The translations under genes and the position numbers were made by a program. Positions 14,301 through 21,750 of a stretch of 23,680 nucleotides of DNA are shown here, in pieces (position 1 is the first letter of the stretch; each line of letters starts with the position of its first letter). The DNA is from an uncultured Clostridium sp. GTDB taxonomy: Bacteria > Bacillota > Clostridia > Lachnospirales > Lachnospiraceae. Location of the stretch: positions 1-23,680 of the forward strand of contig UQXF01000046.1 of the NCBI GenBank assembly GCA_900544905.1, read 5' to 3'. The notes below the pieces were generated by a model. The model searched no databases and was not told the origin of the DNA. It was given only the letters and a program-made list of their open reading frames with translations.

Positions 14301-14552
14301 TTATTTTCTTTCCATGAATTTTCTCAAAGCTGATTTGGTAAAAATGAGACTCTTGCCATTTTTGGTGTGAGGAATATCATGTATTCGATTGTATAAGGTT
14401 TGCAACTTCCATCCGAGAAATACAGCAGCTTGTTTGGCATTCAAATACTCTTCGGTTTCAGCAGTCGCCATTTCAGTTACAGCCTTTCTCACATCATTGC
14501 GAATAAACTTGTGCAGTTCTTCTGCAATCATTTTGGCCTCTGAACGGTTCAT
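14301..14552 (-). CDS. Helix-turn-helix DNA-binding protein (excisionase-like)
   Basis: The C-terminal half is a winged-helix domain of the HTH_17/excisionase type: EYLNAKQAAVFLGWKLQTLY, then RIHDIPHTKNGKSLIFTKSA, ending LRKFMERK. The N-terminal 35 residues are helical. Such proteins act as recombination directionality factors or small regulators. Placed first or second in the early unit, opposite the repressor and integrase, it could direct excision. It overlaps the upstream gene by 4 bases. Confidence 0.75.
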   Translation of the reverse strand: MNRSEAKMIAEELHKFIRNDVRKAVTEMATAETEEYLNAKQAAVFLGWKLQTLYNRIHDIPHTKNGKSLIFTKSALRKFMERK

Positions 14553-14752
14553 TTCTTTATTGCTTCGATGGTTATCTGATTTTTATCTTTGTCGATGGAT
14601 ATTGAATATCTTTCAACGTCTTCACGGGGATCAGTAAAAGCTAATTGATAGGCGTAGCTTCTTGCATTGACGCAATCCTTGTAAGAATCCAGCTGCATTA
14701 CTTTGGAAGAACCAGCTTTAATGCTTAGAATATCTTTCTTTGTTACTTTCAT
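14549..14752 (-). CDS. Small early phage protein (67 aa)
   Basis: The start MKVTKKDILSIKAGSSKVMQ at 14752 is preferred over the longer frame from 14797, whose first residues look unlike protein sequence for this family. I recall short early proteins beginning MKVTKKDILSIK in Bacteroides mobile elements. The rest is mixed alpha and beta (YSISIDKDKNQITIEAI). It is the first gene after the repressor-type promoter at 14906-14936. Confidence 0.65.
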   Translation of the reverse strand: MKVTKKDILSIKAGSSKVMQLDSYKDCVNARSYAYQLAFTDPREDVERYSISIDKDKNQITIEAIKK

Positions 14753-14905
14753 ATTATTTTCTATTTTATACTTAAATTTTCCACAAAAAATTTGCATAAA
14801 AGAAAGCTAACAACTACATTTGCCAATGAGATATGTAGTAAGTGGCTTTTGAAGTCGCCGGCTTTCTTATTGTTCAAACTTACACTCTTTGTTTGTTTGA
14901 CGTTG

Positions 14906-14936
14906 CAAATATACTTCATATTTTCAGAAGTACAAT
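14906..14936 (-). promoter_or_regulatory. Early promoter with overlapping operator
   Basis: On the minus strand a Bacteroides -7 box TATATTTG lies 19 bases after ATTG (consensus TTTG at -33). The spacer contains an inverted repeat TACTTC-N9-GAAGTA (14912-14932). A repressor bound there would block the promoter. It reads into the small early gene at 14752. Confidence 0.6.
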
Positions 14937-15129
14937 AAAATGCTTCATAAAATTTGTAGTATTCTATATGTTATAAAACATATTTTAATATAAATTGCTG
15001 GTTTATAAGATGTTATGCAGGTAGGGCTTGCGTAAAAAGAAAGCTTTCTGAAAAAAAAGTAATGTCGTTCTATTATTATTGTAATAATTGAAGAAGTAAA
15101 AGACGATCTCATTCGGTAAGGTGCTGGAT
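14937..15129. other. AT-rich intergenic segment
   Basis: Very AT-rich, with no open frame. TGCTTCAT at 14941-14948 is a near match to the operator half-site. I see no other clear structure. Confidence 0.4.
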
Positions 15130-15179
15130 TGCTGCATAGTTAGCCCTTAGACGGTTTCCCGTTTTTGCTATATGCAGCA
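15130..15179 (-). ncRNA. Three-tier structured RNA hairpin
   Basis: On the minus strand a 9-bp outer stem (TGCTGCATA/TATGCAGCA) encloses TAGC/GCTA, then an internal loop (AAAA opposite CTAAGG), and finally ACGG-GAAA-CCGT, a GNRA tetraloop. The GNRA loop exists only on the minus strand, so that is the RNA strand. It lies downstream of the promoter at 15503-15534. Confidence 0.55.
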
Positions 15180-15401
15180 TAAGAAATGTCTCGTTCGTAT
15201 AAGTACGCCGTTCTTAGCTGGCCGGGCATTAACAAGTTACCCGACTTCCCGGATTTTTCGCTTACTTGTAGCTGTGCAGGCATCCCGGTTTCGTTTGCCT
15301 CTCAATATCGCACGCCTTTCGCAGTATTGAGTTGTAAGAGTGTAACCCTCTGTCTCTCCGCTATGCGGCCTACCGCCAATTACACAATGTGGAGAAAAAG
15401 A
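15180..15401 (-). ncRNA. Structured noncoding segment downstream of the repressor-side promoter
   Basis: On the minus strand, CTCAATA/TATTGAG (15301-15331) closes a hairpin that is followed at once by AGGCAAACGAA. The 12-mer GAGGCAAACGAA here (15290-15301) is identical to the one at 7549-7560 before the tRNA-like RNA. GTGTAA/TTACAC and CCGC-ATA-GCGG are further pairings. A plus-strand frame (15186-15419) exists but reads like translated noncoding DNA. RNA class unknown. Confidence 0.45.
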
Positions 15402-15436
15402 AAATCCGCAAATAGGTAGCAGCTATTTACGGATTT
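15390..15436 (-). terminator. Terminator-like hairpin just after the early promoter
   Basis: A 14-position stem (AAATCCG plus AAATAG with CTATTT plus CGGATTT, one mismatch, 7-base loop; 15402-15436) is followed on the minus strand by TCTTTTTCT. It lies about 60 bases after the expected start of the transcript from the promoter at 15503-15534, so most transcripts would stop early. Confidence 0.6.
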
Positions 15437-15502
15437 CTATATATAAACTCCAAATAGGATGTTTAATCAATTTATGTGGTAATACTGCTACTATTACGAA
15501 TG

Positions 15503-15534
15503 CAAATATACTACTTATTTATGAAGTATGCAAG
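15503..15534 (-). promoter_or_regulatory. Leftward promoter and operator overlapping the repressor start
   Basis: On the minus strand TATATTTG (15510-15503) is 20 bases from CTTG (15534-15531). Between them lies an inverted repeat whose half-site ATGAAGTA/TACTTCAT also occurs at 14912-14919. The operator includes the first base of the repressor's ATG (15528), so the repressor may also control its own gene. Confidence 0.55.
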
Positions 15535-16298
15535 AAAGTGACGATAAAAAATTGAGTGACCTCTCAAAAAGGTTTTTGCAAGCAATTTCATATTGTGGTT
15601 TGAGTGGGTATAAATTGAAGAAAGACAATATTATATCCAGTGAATCAACCCTTACCAGTATAAAAAAAGGGATTCAGCTGCCAAGTAAAAAAACAATTGA
15701 TGCTTTTTGTGAGAAATACGATGTGAGCAGAGCATGGTTATATACTGGAGAAGGTTTGTTTGCAAAGACTCCATCAGGACAAATAGAACCTTCGGAGAAG
15801 GATATTAGGGATGCTCTGAAAAATGCGAGAATGCAATCAGACTCTACGATTAGTAAAGTAGCTCCTTATCTTCAAGATATTCTTGTAAAAGTAAAATATG
15901 TTCCAATGGATGCCGCGGCTTCATTTGTCGAAAGCTTATATAATACAGCTTATGAAATTGATTCTTATGGTGTCATGCCGGAAGAAGGTGAAGTGCTTGA
16001 TGATTCTTATATGGTCTTTCAAGTACGTGGCGACAGCATGGAGCCAACTATACCGGATGGAGCTAAAATTCTTGCTCGCAAAATAGAAGAAGGTTTGTGG
16101 GAAAGCGCGTCAGGAGTTGTGAGTATTGTATATGGGAAAACACTTTCAGTCAAACGGATATTAAAAAACAGTCTTTTCTTGGATAATGTGCTGACTTTAA
16201 AGGCTGATAACCCCAAGCATGGCCAGTTAGATGTCGAGAGAAGAGAAATAAGGGGGATGTGGCAAGCATTACGCATAATAAGTCAAAAGATTATTTGA
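15528..16298 (+). CDS. S24/LexA-like phage repressor (CI type)
   Basis: The N-terminal 75 residues form a helix-turn-helix domain (SGYKLKKDNIISSESTLTSI, then PSKKTIDAFCEKYDVSRAWL). The C-terminal domain is an S24 peptidase: FQVRGDSMEPTIPDG with the nucleophile Ser170, and the general-base Lys209 in TLSVKRIL. Such repressors hold the lysogenic state and can be inactivated by RecA-stimulated self-cleavage. No ordinary Ala-Gly cleavage site stands out; the AAAS stretch at 129-132 is at the right place. It is the first gene rightward, opposite the early unit, with operators on its left. Confidence 0.88.
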   Translation: MQESDDKKLSDLSKRFLQAISYCGLSGYKLKKDNIISSESTLTSIKKGIQLPSKKTIDAFCEKYDVSRAWLYTGEGLFAKTPSGQIEPSEKDIRDALKNARMQSDSTISKVAPYLQDILVKVKYVPMDAAASFVESLYNTAYEIDSYGVMPEEGEVLDDSYMVFQVRGDSMEPTIPDGAKILARKIEEGLWESASGVVSIVYGKTLSVKRILKNSLFLDNVLTLKADNPKHGQLDVERREIRGMWQALRIISQKII

Positions 16299-16299
16299 T

Positions 16300-16638
16300 A
16301 TGGAAGAAAGGGCTATTGACAGATTACGAAAATTTGCAAGGTATGCACGTGATAAGGGAGTTGTCAAAGGTGAGAACTCGTTTGAGGCTTATTGTGAATT
16401 ATCAAATAGATACATTTATAATTCCATAAGGAACGGGAAGGGGGCTATTGGAACTGATATAATAGCTCGTATTGTGGATAAGTTCCCGGAATTGAATGTG
16501 AAGTGGCTTTGTACTGGCAAAGGGAATATGATTGAGACGGATATTGATGCGAATGTCAATTATAAAGCGGCTTATGAGGGTGCAATGATGCAAATAGAAG
16601 CTTTGCATAAAATTATAGAAGAAAATAAGCGGAGATGA
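16300..16638 (+). CDS. Second small HTH regulator
   Basis: The 112 residues include a helix-turn-helix resembling XRE/bacteriophage CI-like domains of Bacteroidetes: NSFEAYCELSNRYIYNSIRN, then IVDKFPELNVKWLCTGKGNM, whose ending is the same 'W-x-TG-G' signature as in the repressor (SRAWLYTGEG). It starts 1 base after the repressor stop, so they are co-transcribed. It has no peptidase domain. It may be a Cro-like or modulating partner. Confidence 0.7.
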   Translation: MEERAIDRLRKFARYARDKGVVKGENSFEAYCELSNRYIYNSIRNGKGAIGTDIIARIVDKFPELNVKWLCTGKGNMIETDIDANVNYKAAYEGAMMQIEALHKIIEENKRR

Positions 16639-16944
16639 TATAAATATGATACCATTAATATATTTTTAACAAGTATTTTATTGATTATCAATATGATAGT
16701 AAAATGTGTTAGTTCCGTACGCACCGCGAAAGGGAGTAACATTGGTTACTCCCTTTTTTGTTGTGTATCAGGCAATTAAAGTGCTGGAAGTAGATGAAAA
16801 ACATACAAAAATTGGGTGCATATTTACCGGAAACTTACCAGTATTTCCCGATTTTTACCGATATTTTCACCTATAATGATACCGCCTTTGATACCATTTT
16901 TTTTATTGTAGCGATAATCAGTAGATACCAAAACTCAAAAGAAT
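16639..16944 (+). promoter_or_regulatory. Intergenic segment with GATACC repeats before the integrase
   Basis: No gene. The motif GATACC(A) occurs four times: 16648-16654, 16878-16883, 16890-16896 and 16924-16930. Tandem short sites beside an integrase gene resemble arm-type integrase sites or the attachment region, but the motif is short and the core site is not visible. The terminator at 16732-16759 lies inside. Confidence 0.35.
16732..16759 (+). terminator. Terminator of the repressor operon
   Basis: A perfect 9-bp stem (GGGAGTAAC/GTTACTCCC), loop ATTG, followed by TTTTTT. Strong intrinsic terminator on the plus strand, after the second regulator gene. Confidence 0.9.
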
Positions 16945-18084
16945 ATGAAATATCCGACAATGAGATTCGTCTTTGATCGTAAAAAGGTTGCGACAAAGAC
17001 ACACAAGGGACTCGTTCAAATTGAAGTTTTGAGCGAAGGTAAGAGAAAATGGATCGGAACCGGCGTTAAAGTCTATTCCGACCAATGGAATGATCGAAAG
17101 AAGATAATCAATTCGGTTGAAATGATTCAATTGAACCAGTGTCTTGACGAACAACTCCGGGTTATCCAAAATTGGATTAATGAACTTATCAGCAAAAAGG
17201 AAGTTTTTGATTTTGATAAGCTGGATAGATTTTTGAGATATACCAATAAATCAGAAAGTTTTGTTGACTTTGTAGAAAGAAGGATTGAAGAACGTGGAGA
17301 TATAACGGAAAGTACCAAAGCTTCCCATCGGACATTTGCGGCCTCATTACGTGAATTTGACAGAATAATATATTTTTCTGATCTCACAAAAGCCAATATC
17401 ACATTGTATGATGATTGGTTACATGCTAAGGGCTATTCACAGCCGACAATATATAACTATCATAAACGTAACAAACGTTATATCCACGAGGCCATAAAGT
17501 TTGATTTGCTAAAAAATGATCCGTATAAGGGTGAGCGTTTTTCCCGTGGCAAACATGCCATCAGGAAATATTTGACTGCCGAAGAATTGAAGAAAGTGAA
17601 AGATGCTCAAATAGACTCGGAAACGATCTGTAGAGTCCGTGACCTTTTTATTTTTCAGGCATATACTGGAATATCCTATGCTGATCTTGCTAAATTCAAT
17701 TTCAAACGTGACGTACAAAAACGCGGCAATAAGTATGTTATATTGGATATTCGTTTAAAGACAGAAGAAAACTATTTTATCGTATTACTGCCTCCTGCAA
17801 TGGAAATATTGAGAAAATATGATTATGTGCTTCCGATTATCAGTAATCAACAATACAATTTGCGGCTTAAAATAGTTGCTGATTATGCAGAGCTTGATAG
17901 AAATTTGACCGTCCACATGAGTCGGCACACATTTGCGACAATGTGCCTGAACAATGGGGTTAAAATGGAAAATGTGAGTAAAATGCTCGGTCATACAAAT
18001 GTACGCACCACACAACAATATGCTAAAGTTCTGAATGCCGAAGTGGAAAAAGACTTTGAGATGCTGGAACGGATTTTGTCATAG
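16945..18084 (+). CDS. Tyrosine integrase, Bacteroides IntDOT-like
   Basis: The 379-residue protein has an N-terminal arm-binding domain (about 1-95), a SAM-like core-binding domain (about 100-200) and a catalytic domain with Lys272 (LKTEEN), His324 and Arg327 (HMSRHTF), His350 (MLGH) and the nucleophile Tyr359 (TTQQYAKV). The first catalytic arginine is replaced: the usual TGLR motif reads TGIS (Ser244), as I recall for the CTnDOT integrase and relatives. It would integrate the left-hand element, and the attachment site is expected near either end of the gene. It runs into the shared terminator at 18093-18131. Confidence 0.92.
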   Translation: MKYPTMRFVFDRKKVATKTHKGLVQIEVLSEGKRKWIGTGVKVYSDQWNDRKKIINSVEMIQLNQCLDEQLRVIQNWINELISKKEVFDFDKLDRFLRYTNKSESFVDFVERRIEERGDITESTKASHRTFAASLREFDRIIYFSDLTKANITLYDDWLHAKGYSQPTIYNYHKRNKRYIHEAIKFDLLKNDPYKGERFSRGKHAIRKYLTAEELKKVKDAQIDSETICRVRDLFIFQAYTGISYADLAKFNFKRDVQKRGNKYVILDIRLKTEENYFIVLLPPAMEILRKYDYVLPIISNQQYNLRLKIVADYAELDRNLTVHMSRHTFATMCLNNGVKMENVSKMLGHTNVRTTQQYAKVLNAEVEKDFEMLERILS

Positions 18085-18092
18085 TATAAGAG

Positions 18093-18131
18093 AGCCACGC
18101 TAAAATAGTTCTACCGATATTTAGCGTGGCT
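18093..18131. terminator. Bidirectional terminator between convergent integrases
   Basis: A perfect 12-bp stem (AGCCACGCTAAA/TTTAGCGTGGCT) with a 15-base loop lies between the two convergent recombinase genes, which end 8 and 4 bases away. The A/T ends of the stem suit either direction. It may also mark an element border. Confidence 0.7.
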
Positions 18132-18135
18132 TGTT

Positions 18136-18954
18136 TCATTTAAAATACTCCATAACTTGCGCCGATTGTTCACGGAGACCACAGCAAAGATAATTTTGAG
18201 TCATTTCCACGCTTGCATGTCCCATCATTTGGCTTATTGAGTATAAATCGGCACCGCGTAAATACAAATTGGTTGCAAAACTCCGGCGTGCCGTGTGGCT
18301 TGAAACAAATTCCCATTTTTCACCTTCCACTTCCTTTCCAGCCTTGAATACTTTAACCGCCTCTGTGATTCCGGCTTTCCGGCAAATATTACGGATATTA
18401 TTGTTGAATGTCGGATCACTAACTTCTTCTTTAGGCAAATTTGTTAGTAGCTCTTTCACGATTGGCTTCAATGGCACTGTGGCATGAGTTTTAGTTTTTA
18501 GGCTGACATAAGAGATCATTCCACCCACTATATTACGGTTATTCAACCGTGTATAGTCACTATGACGGCAACCGGTAAAGGCTCCTATTAAAAATTGTGT
18601 GCGCACCAATTGTTCGTTGGCATTCTTGGGAACATAGGTGATAATTCGTTCAAGTTCTTCATCAGTAAGCCAAACATTAGTGCTTCTCACATTTTTTACT
18701 GAAAGGATTTTATTATAGTCTTTAGGTAGCTCAACCTCTTCATTATACAAGTTCAATACAGCTTTTAATTTGGCGGCATATTGGCGAACAGAGTTTGGTG
18801 CCAGCCGTTCTTCCATATAATCAACAAAAGTCTGCAATCGGATTTTTGAAAGATTCTCCCATGTTGCCGGGCAATCATTTGCCCGACTATACATGTTGAG
18901 TATAATTTCATATTTTGGGTATTTTGCCAAGAATGCAATGCGTAAGTCTTTCAT
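18136..18954 (-). CDS. Second tyrosine recombinase (272 aa)
   Basis: A smaller integrase without an arm-binding domain: a SAM-like core (about 1-90, including MEERLAPNSVRQYAAKLKAV) and a catalytic domain with the full set of residues: Arg130 (TGCRHSD), His220 and Arg223 (SSHTARRSF), His246 (MMGH) and Tyr255 (TQNYL). It belongs to another branch than the 379-residue enzyme, whose first Arg is missing. It ends the minus-strand unit of the right-hand region. It may integrate that region, invert DNA, or resolve dimers. Confidence 0.88.
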   Translation of the reverse strand: MKDLRIAFLAKYPKYEIILNMYSRANDCPATWENLSKIRLQTFVDYMEERLAPNSVRQYAAKLKAVLNLYNEEVELPKDYNKILSVKNVRSTNVWLTDEELERIITYVPKNANEQLVRTQFLIGAFTGCRHSDYTRLNNRNIVGGMISYVSLKTKTHATVPLKPIVKELLTNLPKEEVSDPTFNNNIRNICRKAGITEAVKVFKAGKEVEGEKWEFVSSHTARRSFATNLYLRGADLYSISQMMGHASVEMTQNYLCCGLREQSAQVMEYFK

Positions 18955-19059
18955 TTTTATTTCATTTCTTTATTCCAACCATCATAAATATCTTCCCAAT
19001 TAATACCCACATCTTTGTATTAAGGCTTTTGCCTCTGAATTTTATTATTCTCATAAATA

Positions 19060-19317
19060 TTAAGAGTCAAGTTTTTTAATAAATTCATTTAATCTACTGG
19101 CTGAATAATCGGTACCGCCAATTATAAAATAACCATCAACGGCAAATTTGAATGCTTCAATGGCTTTTTGTCTCATTCCTTCTTCGGCTATCGCTATTGC
19201 TGCATAGGCTTTTGCTTCTGATATGGCATATTGCACATAGCCGGTAGAATCCATCCGGTTGTCACTTTCCAAATCCAAAGTGTTACGTCTGATATAATCT
19301 TTTGCTTTTTGATTCAT
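19060..19317 (-). CDS. Hypothetical helical protein (85 aa)
   Basis: An acidic, helical protein (QYAISEAKAYAAIAIAEEGM, then QKAIEAFKFAVDGYFIIGGT). The AEEGMRQKAIEAFK stretch resembles a TPR-like helical pair, but one unit is not enough to call it. It lies 7 bases after the 169-residue gene, so they are probably co-expressed. The 105 bases before the recombinase gene hold nothing I recognise. Confidence 0.6.
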   Translation of the reverse strand: MNQKAKDYIRRNTLDLESDNRMDSTGYVQYAISEAKAYAAIAIAEEGMRQKAIEAFKFAVDGYFIIGGTDYSASRLNEFIKKLDS

Positions 19318-19324
19318 AATTATG

Positions 19325-19834
19325 CTAAAATTGCTTTATTTGTTTTCTAAATTCGTTCCATTCGTTGTTGGTAAAGTTGAAAAGAGTCTTTTTGCCTTTT
19401 TCTTCCCAATCACTTATGGCATAACCTACTAAATAAACTTTTTTAGTGCTGAAATCAAATCCTGTCACCCTATAACGTTTTTCATTATCCCGGTACATTG
19501 CCCCTTTGTATAACCTTCTGCCTTTGGAGTCTATGAAGAGTTTAATATTGCAGAATGCTTCATAGCTTTGGCAGGCTGAAATATTTCCCGAAGTAACAGC
19601 TTCCCGATAGAAATTTTCACCATAGCCCTTACCGTTGGCGTTGACTCCAAACCAGTAACCACCGCTGAATTTTGAAAATATATTCTGAAAATCCTCTTTA
19701 TTGAATTTCATTTGAGATATTATAGCCAACTTAACTGCTTCATACATGGCTATGTTGACTCGTAAATAAGAATCAGTCTTTTCATTGTTCCAAACAAATT
19801 CTATCAGTTCAAAAGCTTTTGATTTTTCATTCAT
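19325..19834 (-). CDS. Hypothetical protein (169 aa)
   Basis: The N-terminal part is helical (KAFELIEFVWNNEKTDSYLR) and the C-terminal part strand-rich with many aromatics (RVTGFDFSTKKVYLVGYAIS). A motif FSGGYWFGVNANGKGYGENF lies at about 55-75. It overlaps the ribbon-helix-helix gene by 8 bases. No family is recognised. Confidence 0.65.
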   Translation of the reverse strand: MNEKSKAFELIEFVWNNEKTDSYLRVNIAMYEAVKLAIISQMKFNKEDFQNIFSKFSGGYWFGVNANGKGYGENFYREAVTSGNISACQSYEAFCNIKLFIDSKGRRLYKGAMYRDNEKRYRVTGFDFSTKKVYLVGYAISDWEEKGKKTLFNFTNNEWNEFRKQIKQF

Positions 19835-20009
19835 ACTTTAGGGTATTTTCCTTCTCCTTTCGGATCAGTTCATTAATAAATTTACTCATGTTCGGTTGCT
19901 CTCTGACAAAATCAACCAAATCAATATCCAGTCTAATAGCATAGACCTTACTTTTCGTAGCCGGTTTGTTTCGGCGATAACTTCTTTTGGCTTGTTTATT
20001 CTCTTCCAT
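19827..20009 (-). CDS. Ribbon-helix-helix DNA-binding protein (60 aa)
   Basis: After a basic tail (KRSYRRNKPATKSK), the sequence VYAIRLDIDLVDFVREQPN followed by MSKFINELIRKE fits a ribbon-helix-helix (Arc/CopG/MetJ) fold: one strand, then two helices. Such proteins dimerise and insert the strand into DNA, often as repressors of mobile-element operons. It lies 6 bases after the clamp-like gene. It is probably an autoregulator. Confidence 0.7.
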   Translation of the reverse strand: MEENKQAKRSYRRNKPATKSKVYAIRLDIDLVDFVREQPNMSKFINELIRKEKENTLKYE

Positions 20010-20015
20010 AATGAT

Positions 20016-21746
20016 TCATTGATATATGTAATAATTCGTTTGAAATGGCTGTAATTTAGGTTTGTTTGCCTCTTTTGTTCCGTCTCTGATTCGATGATTA
20101 CCTTTGGTGTGAAAACGTCTGAAATCTCCCCAAAATAGTTCATCTGCATTTGCCTTTGGTCGGATTGTTCCCCAAACATATCGCCGTAATAGTTCGGGCA
20201 ACATCATGGAAACAAATAGTAACGCTATACATTGGTGATTCAATAGTTCGGGCACAACGGTTCGGCTGATAATTCGTTCATGTTTATGTATGAAGATAGG
20301 CACTGGGAAAACCAAAGGCCGATCAATATACAATAGTTCGGGTGTGTATGCGCGTACTGGTTCATCCTCTGTTATTGGTTCGGGTACATTTGCGTTTGTT
20401 TCTTCGCTTACTGGTTCGGTCAATAGTTCAGGCAAAGAAATGTCGGATAGTTCGGTTAACATTGTTAGCCTCTGTAATGCTTTGTTTATTTGATCCTGAT
20501 AAAACCAACGGGAAATAAAATCTATCAGAGCTACCAAAGCAAAGACAAACGCCGGTGTTTTCGTTTGTGCATCCACATATAAGGCCGGTAAATGTTTTTC
20601 CGGCTCTCTTACCGGTTCTTTTTCCGTGATGATCGGAGCTTTGGCGCGATCCAAAGCCTTTATATTACATTTTAGGTTCGGGCAAATAGAATCATTTATA
20701 AACGCAGGCATAACCACACCTATACGCGCCATCTTATCATCAAAGACCACCGCCCGATCAGGTGCCACCAGCCACACGCCACCAGTCCAGCCGGGAAGCA
20801 ATGGGATAACGTTTAATGCAAAGAAACCTAACTTTATATCAATTAAAGCGGCTTTTTCCAATGTTACACAAAGTTCTTTGTGTCCGTTACTGTCTGCATC
20901 ATTATAAGATAAATAAACTTTATTCTCTCCGGCAATAGTGCGAAATGAAAAACCGCTTTTTTTGTTTCGTTTGGCTATTTCTTTTACAAAACTGGCAACC
21001 GCTTTTAATTCGCTTTTCTGAATCTTTATAAATCCGTCTTTTGAAAGATTGGGGTACACAAGCCGGTAATTAGGGAAATATCCGGCAAAATCACAAACAA
21101 AGGTTTGTTTCTTATCGTTGGTTATTTCTGTAATATTGCCGCCTTCCTGATTACAAACACAAACAGAACACCGGCCAACCATTTCTTTTAAATGCTTGGG
21201 ATTGATAAATAATTTCAGGCTGTCAGGCAAAAGCCCGGATGTTTCAATAATTACGGGGTATTCTTTTAATGTACGTCCATCAGAAGCGACTAAAGCCGAT
21301 TTGTAAGGATCAAGATAAATATAATTAAATGCTGGTCTTAGAGAATCTTTTGTTACTAATTTAGTGATATTTAGATGCTCTTTTGTAATCCATATATCAA
21401 AGGAGCAAACAATATTTTCGCGCTCTTCTATTTTGGTAAACCTTGTTTTATTGGCTTGTTTGGTGCCTATCAGCTTTTCAAATTGCCAAACAAGATTAAA
21501 AACCTGATCCACTGGAAAGGAACATTTAAAGCTGTTTATTTGTACAGTCCTAAAATCCGTTATATTTAGTTGGGCGTCAACGCAAAGATATTTTATATTT
21601 ATCTCGTTACCGTTGGCATCTTTCAGCTTTGCAAGCTCCGCGGCGGTATCGGTGCCGGGAGCTATTTCTATTTCATTTGTAAAAACGTCGTTTGCTATTT
21701 TAACCAATTCGGCCAAAATGAGGCCGTTAAATTCTTTTTCATTCAT
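20016..21746 (-). CDS. Sliding-clamp-like protein (DnaN homologue) with a C-terminal extension
   Basis: Residues about 135-350 follow the later domains of the bacterial beta clamp: LRPAFNYIYLD, ALVASDGRTLKEY (clamp VATDGHRLA), LFINPKHLKEMV (clamp VIVPRKGVLEL), DFAGYFPNYRLVYPN (clamp FPDYRRVLP), LSYNDADSNGHKE, IDIKLGFFALNVI and the closing RIGVVMPAFI (clamp YVVMPM). The first 120 residues may be a worn first domain. The clamp is normally about 370 residues; here about 220 more follow, with a hydrophobic segment (FVFALVALIDFISRWF, about 400-415), four PELL motifs and acidic linkers. It may clamp a mobile-element polymerase or block the host clamp. Homology rests on motif order, not a search. 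Confidence 0.55.
   Translation of the reverse strand: MNEKEFNGLILAELVKIANDVFTNEIEIAPGTDTAAELAKLKDANGNEINIKYLCVDAQLNITDFRTVQINSFKCSFPVDQVFNLVWQFEKLIGTKQANKTRFTKIEERENIVCSFDIWITKEHLNITKLVTKDSLRPAFNYIYLDPYKSALVASDGRTLKEYPVIIETSGLLPDSLKLFINPKHLKEMVGRCSVCVCNQEGGNITEITNDKKQTFVCDFAGYFPNYRLVYPNLSKDGFIKIQKSELKAVASFVKEIAKRNKKSGFSFRTIAGENKVYLSYNDADSNGHKELCVTLEKAALIDIKLGFFALNVIPLLPGWTGGVWLVAPDRAVVFDDKMARIGVVMPAFINDSICPNLKCNIKALDRAKAPIITEKEPVREPEKHLPALYVDAQTKTPAFVFALVALIDFISRWFYQDQINKALQRLTMLTELSDISLPELLTEPVSEETNANVPEPITEDEPVRAYTPELLYIDRPLVFPVPIFIHKHERIISRTVVPELLNHQCIALLFVSMMLPELLRRYVWGTIRPKANADELFWGDFRRFHTKGNHRIRDGTKEANKPKLQPFQTNYYIYQ
20187..20455 (+). repeat. Short repeats of AATAGTTCGGG inside the clamp-like gene
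   Basis: Copies lie at 20187-20200, 20241-20254, 20331-20342, 20421-20434 (one mismatch) and 20447-20455 (partial). Spacings of 54, 90, 90 and 24 are all multiples of three, and four copies encode Pro-Glu-Leu-Leu. They may be protein repeats or iteron-type sites. Confidence 0.6.
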
Positions 21747-21750
21747 AACA

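Noticed and set aside
16639..18131. Exact attachment-site duplication for the integrase
   Set aside because: I compared the sequence after 5S (380-432) with both ends of the integrase gene and found no convincing direct repeat.
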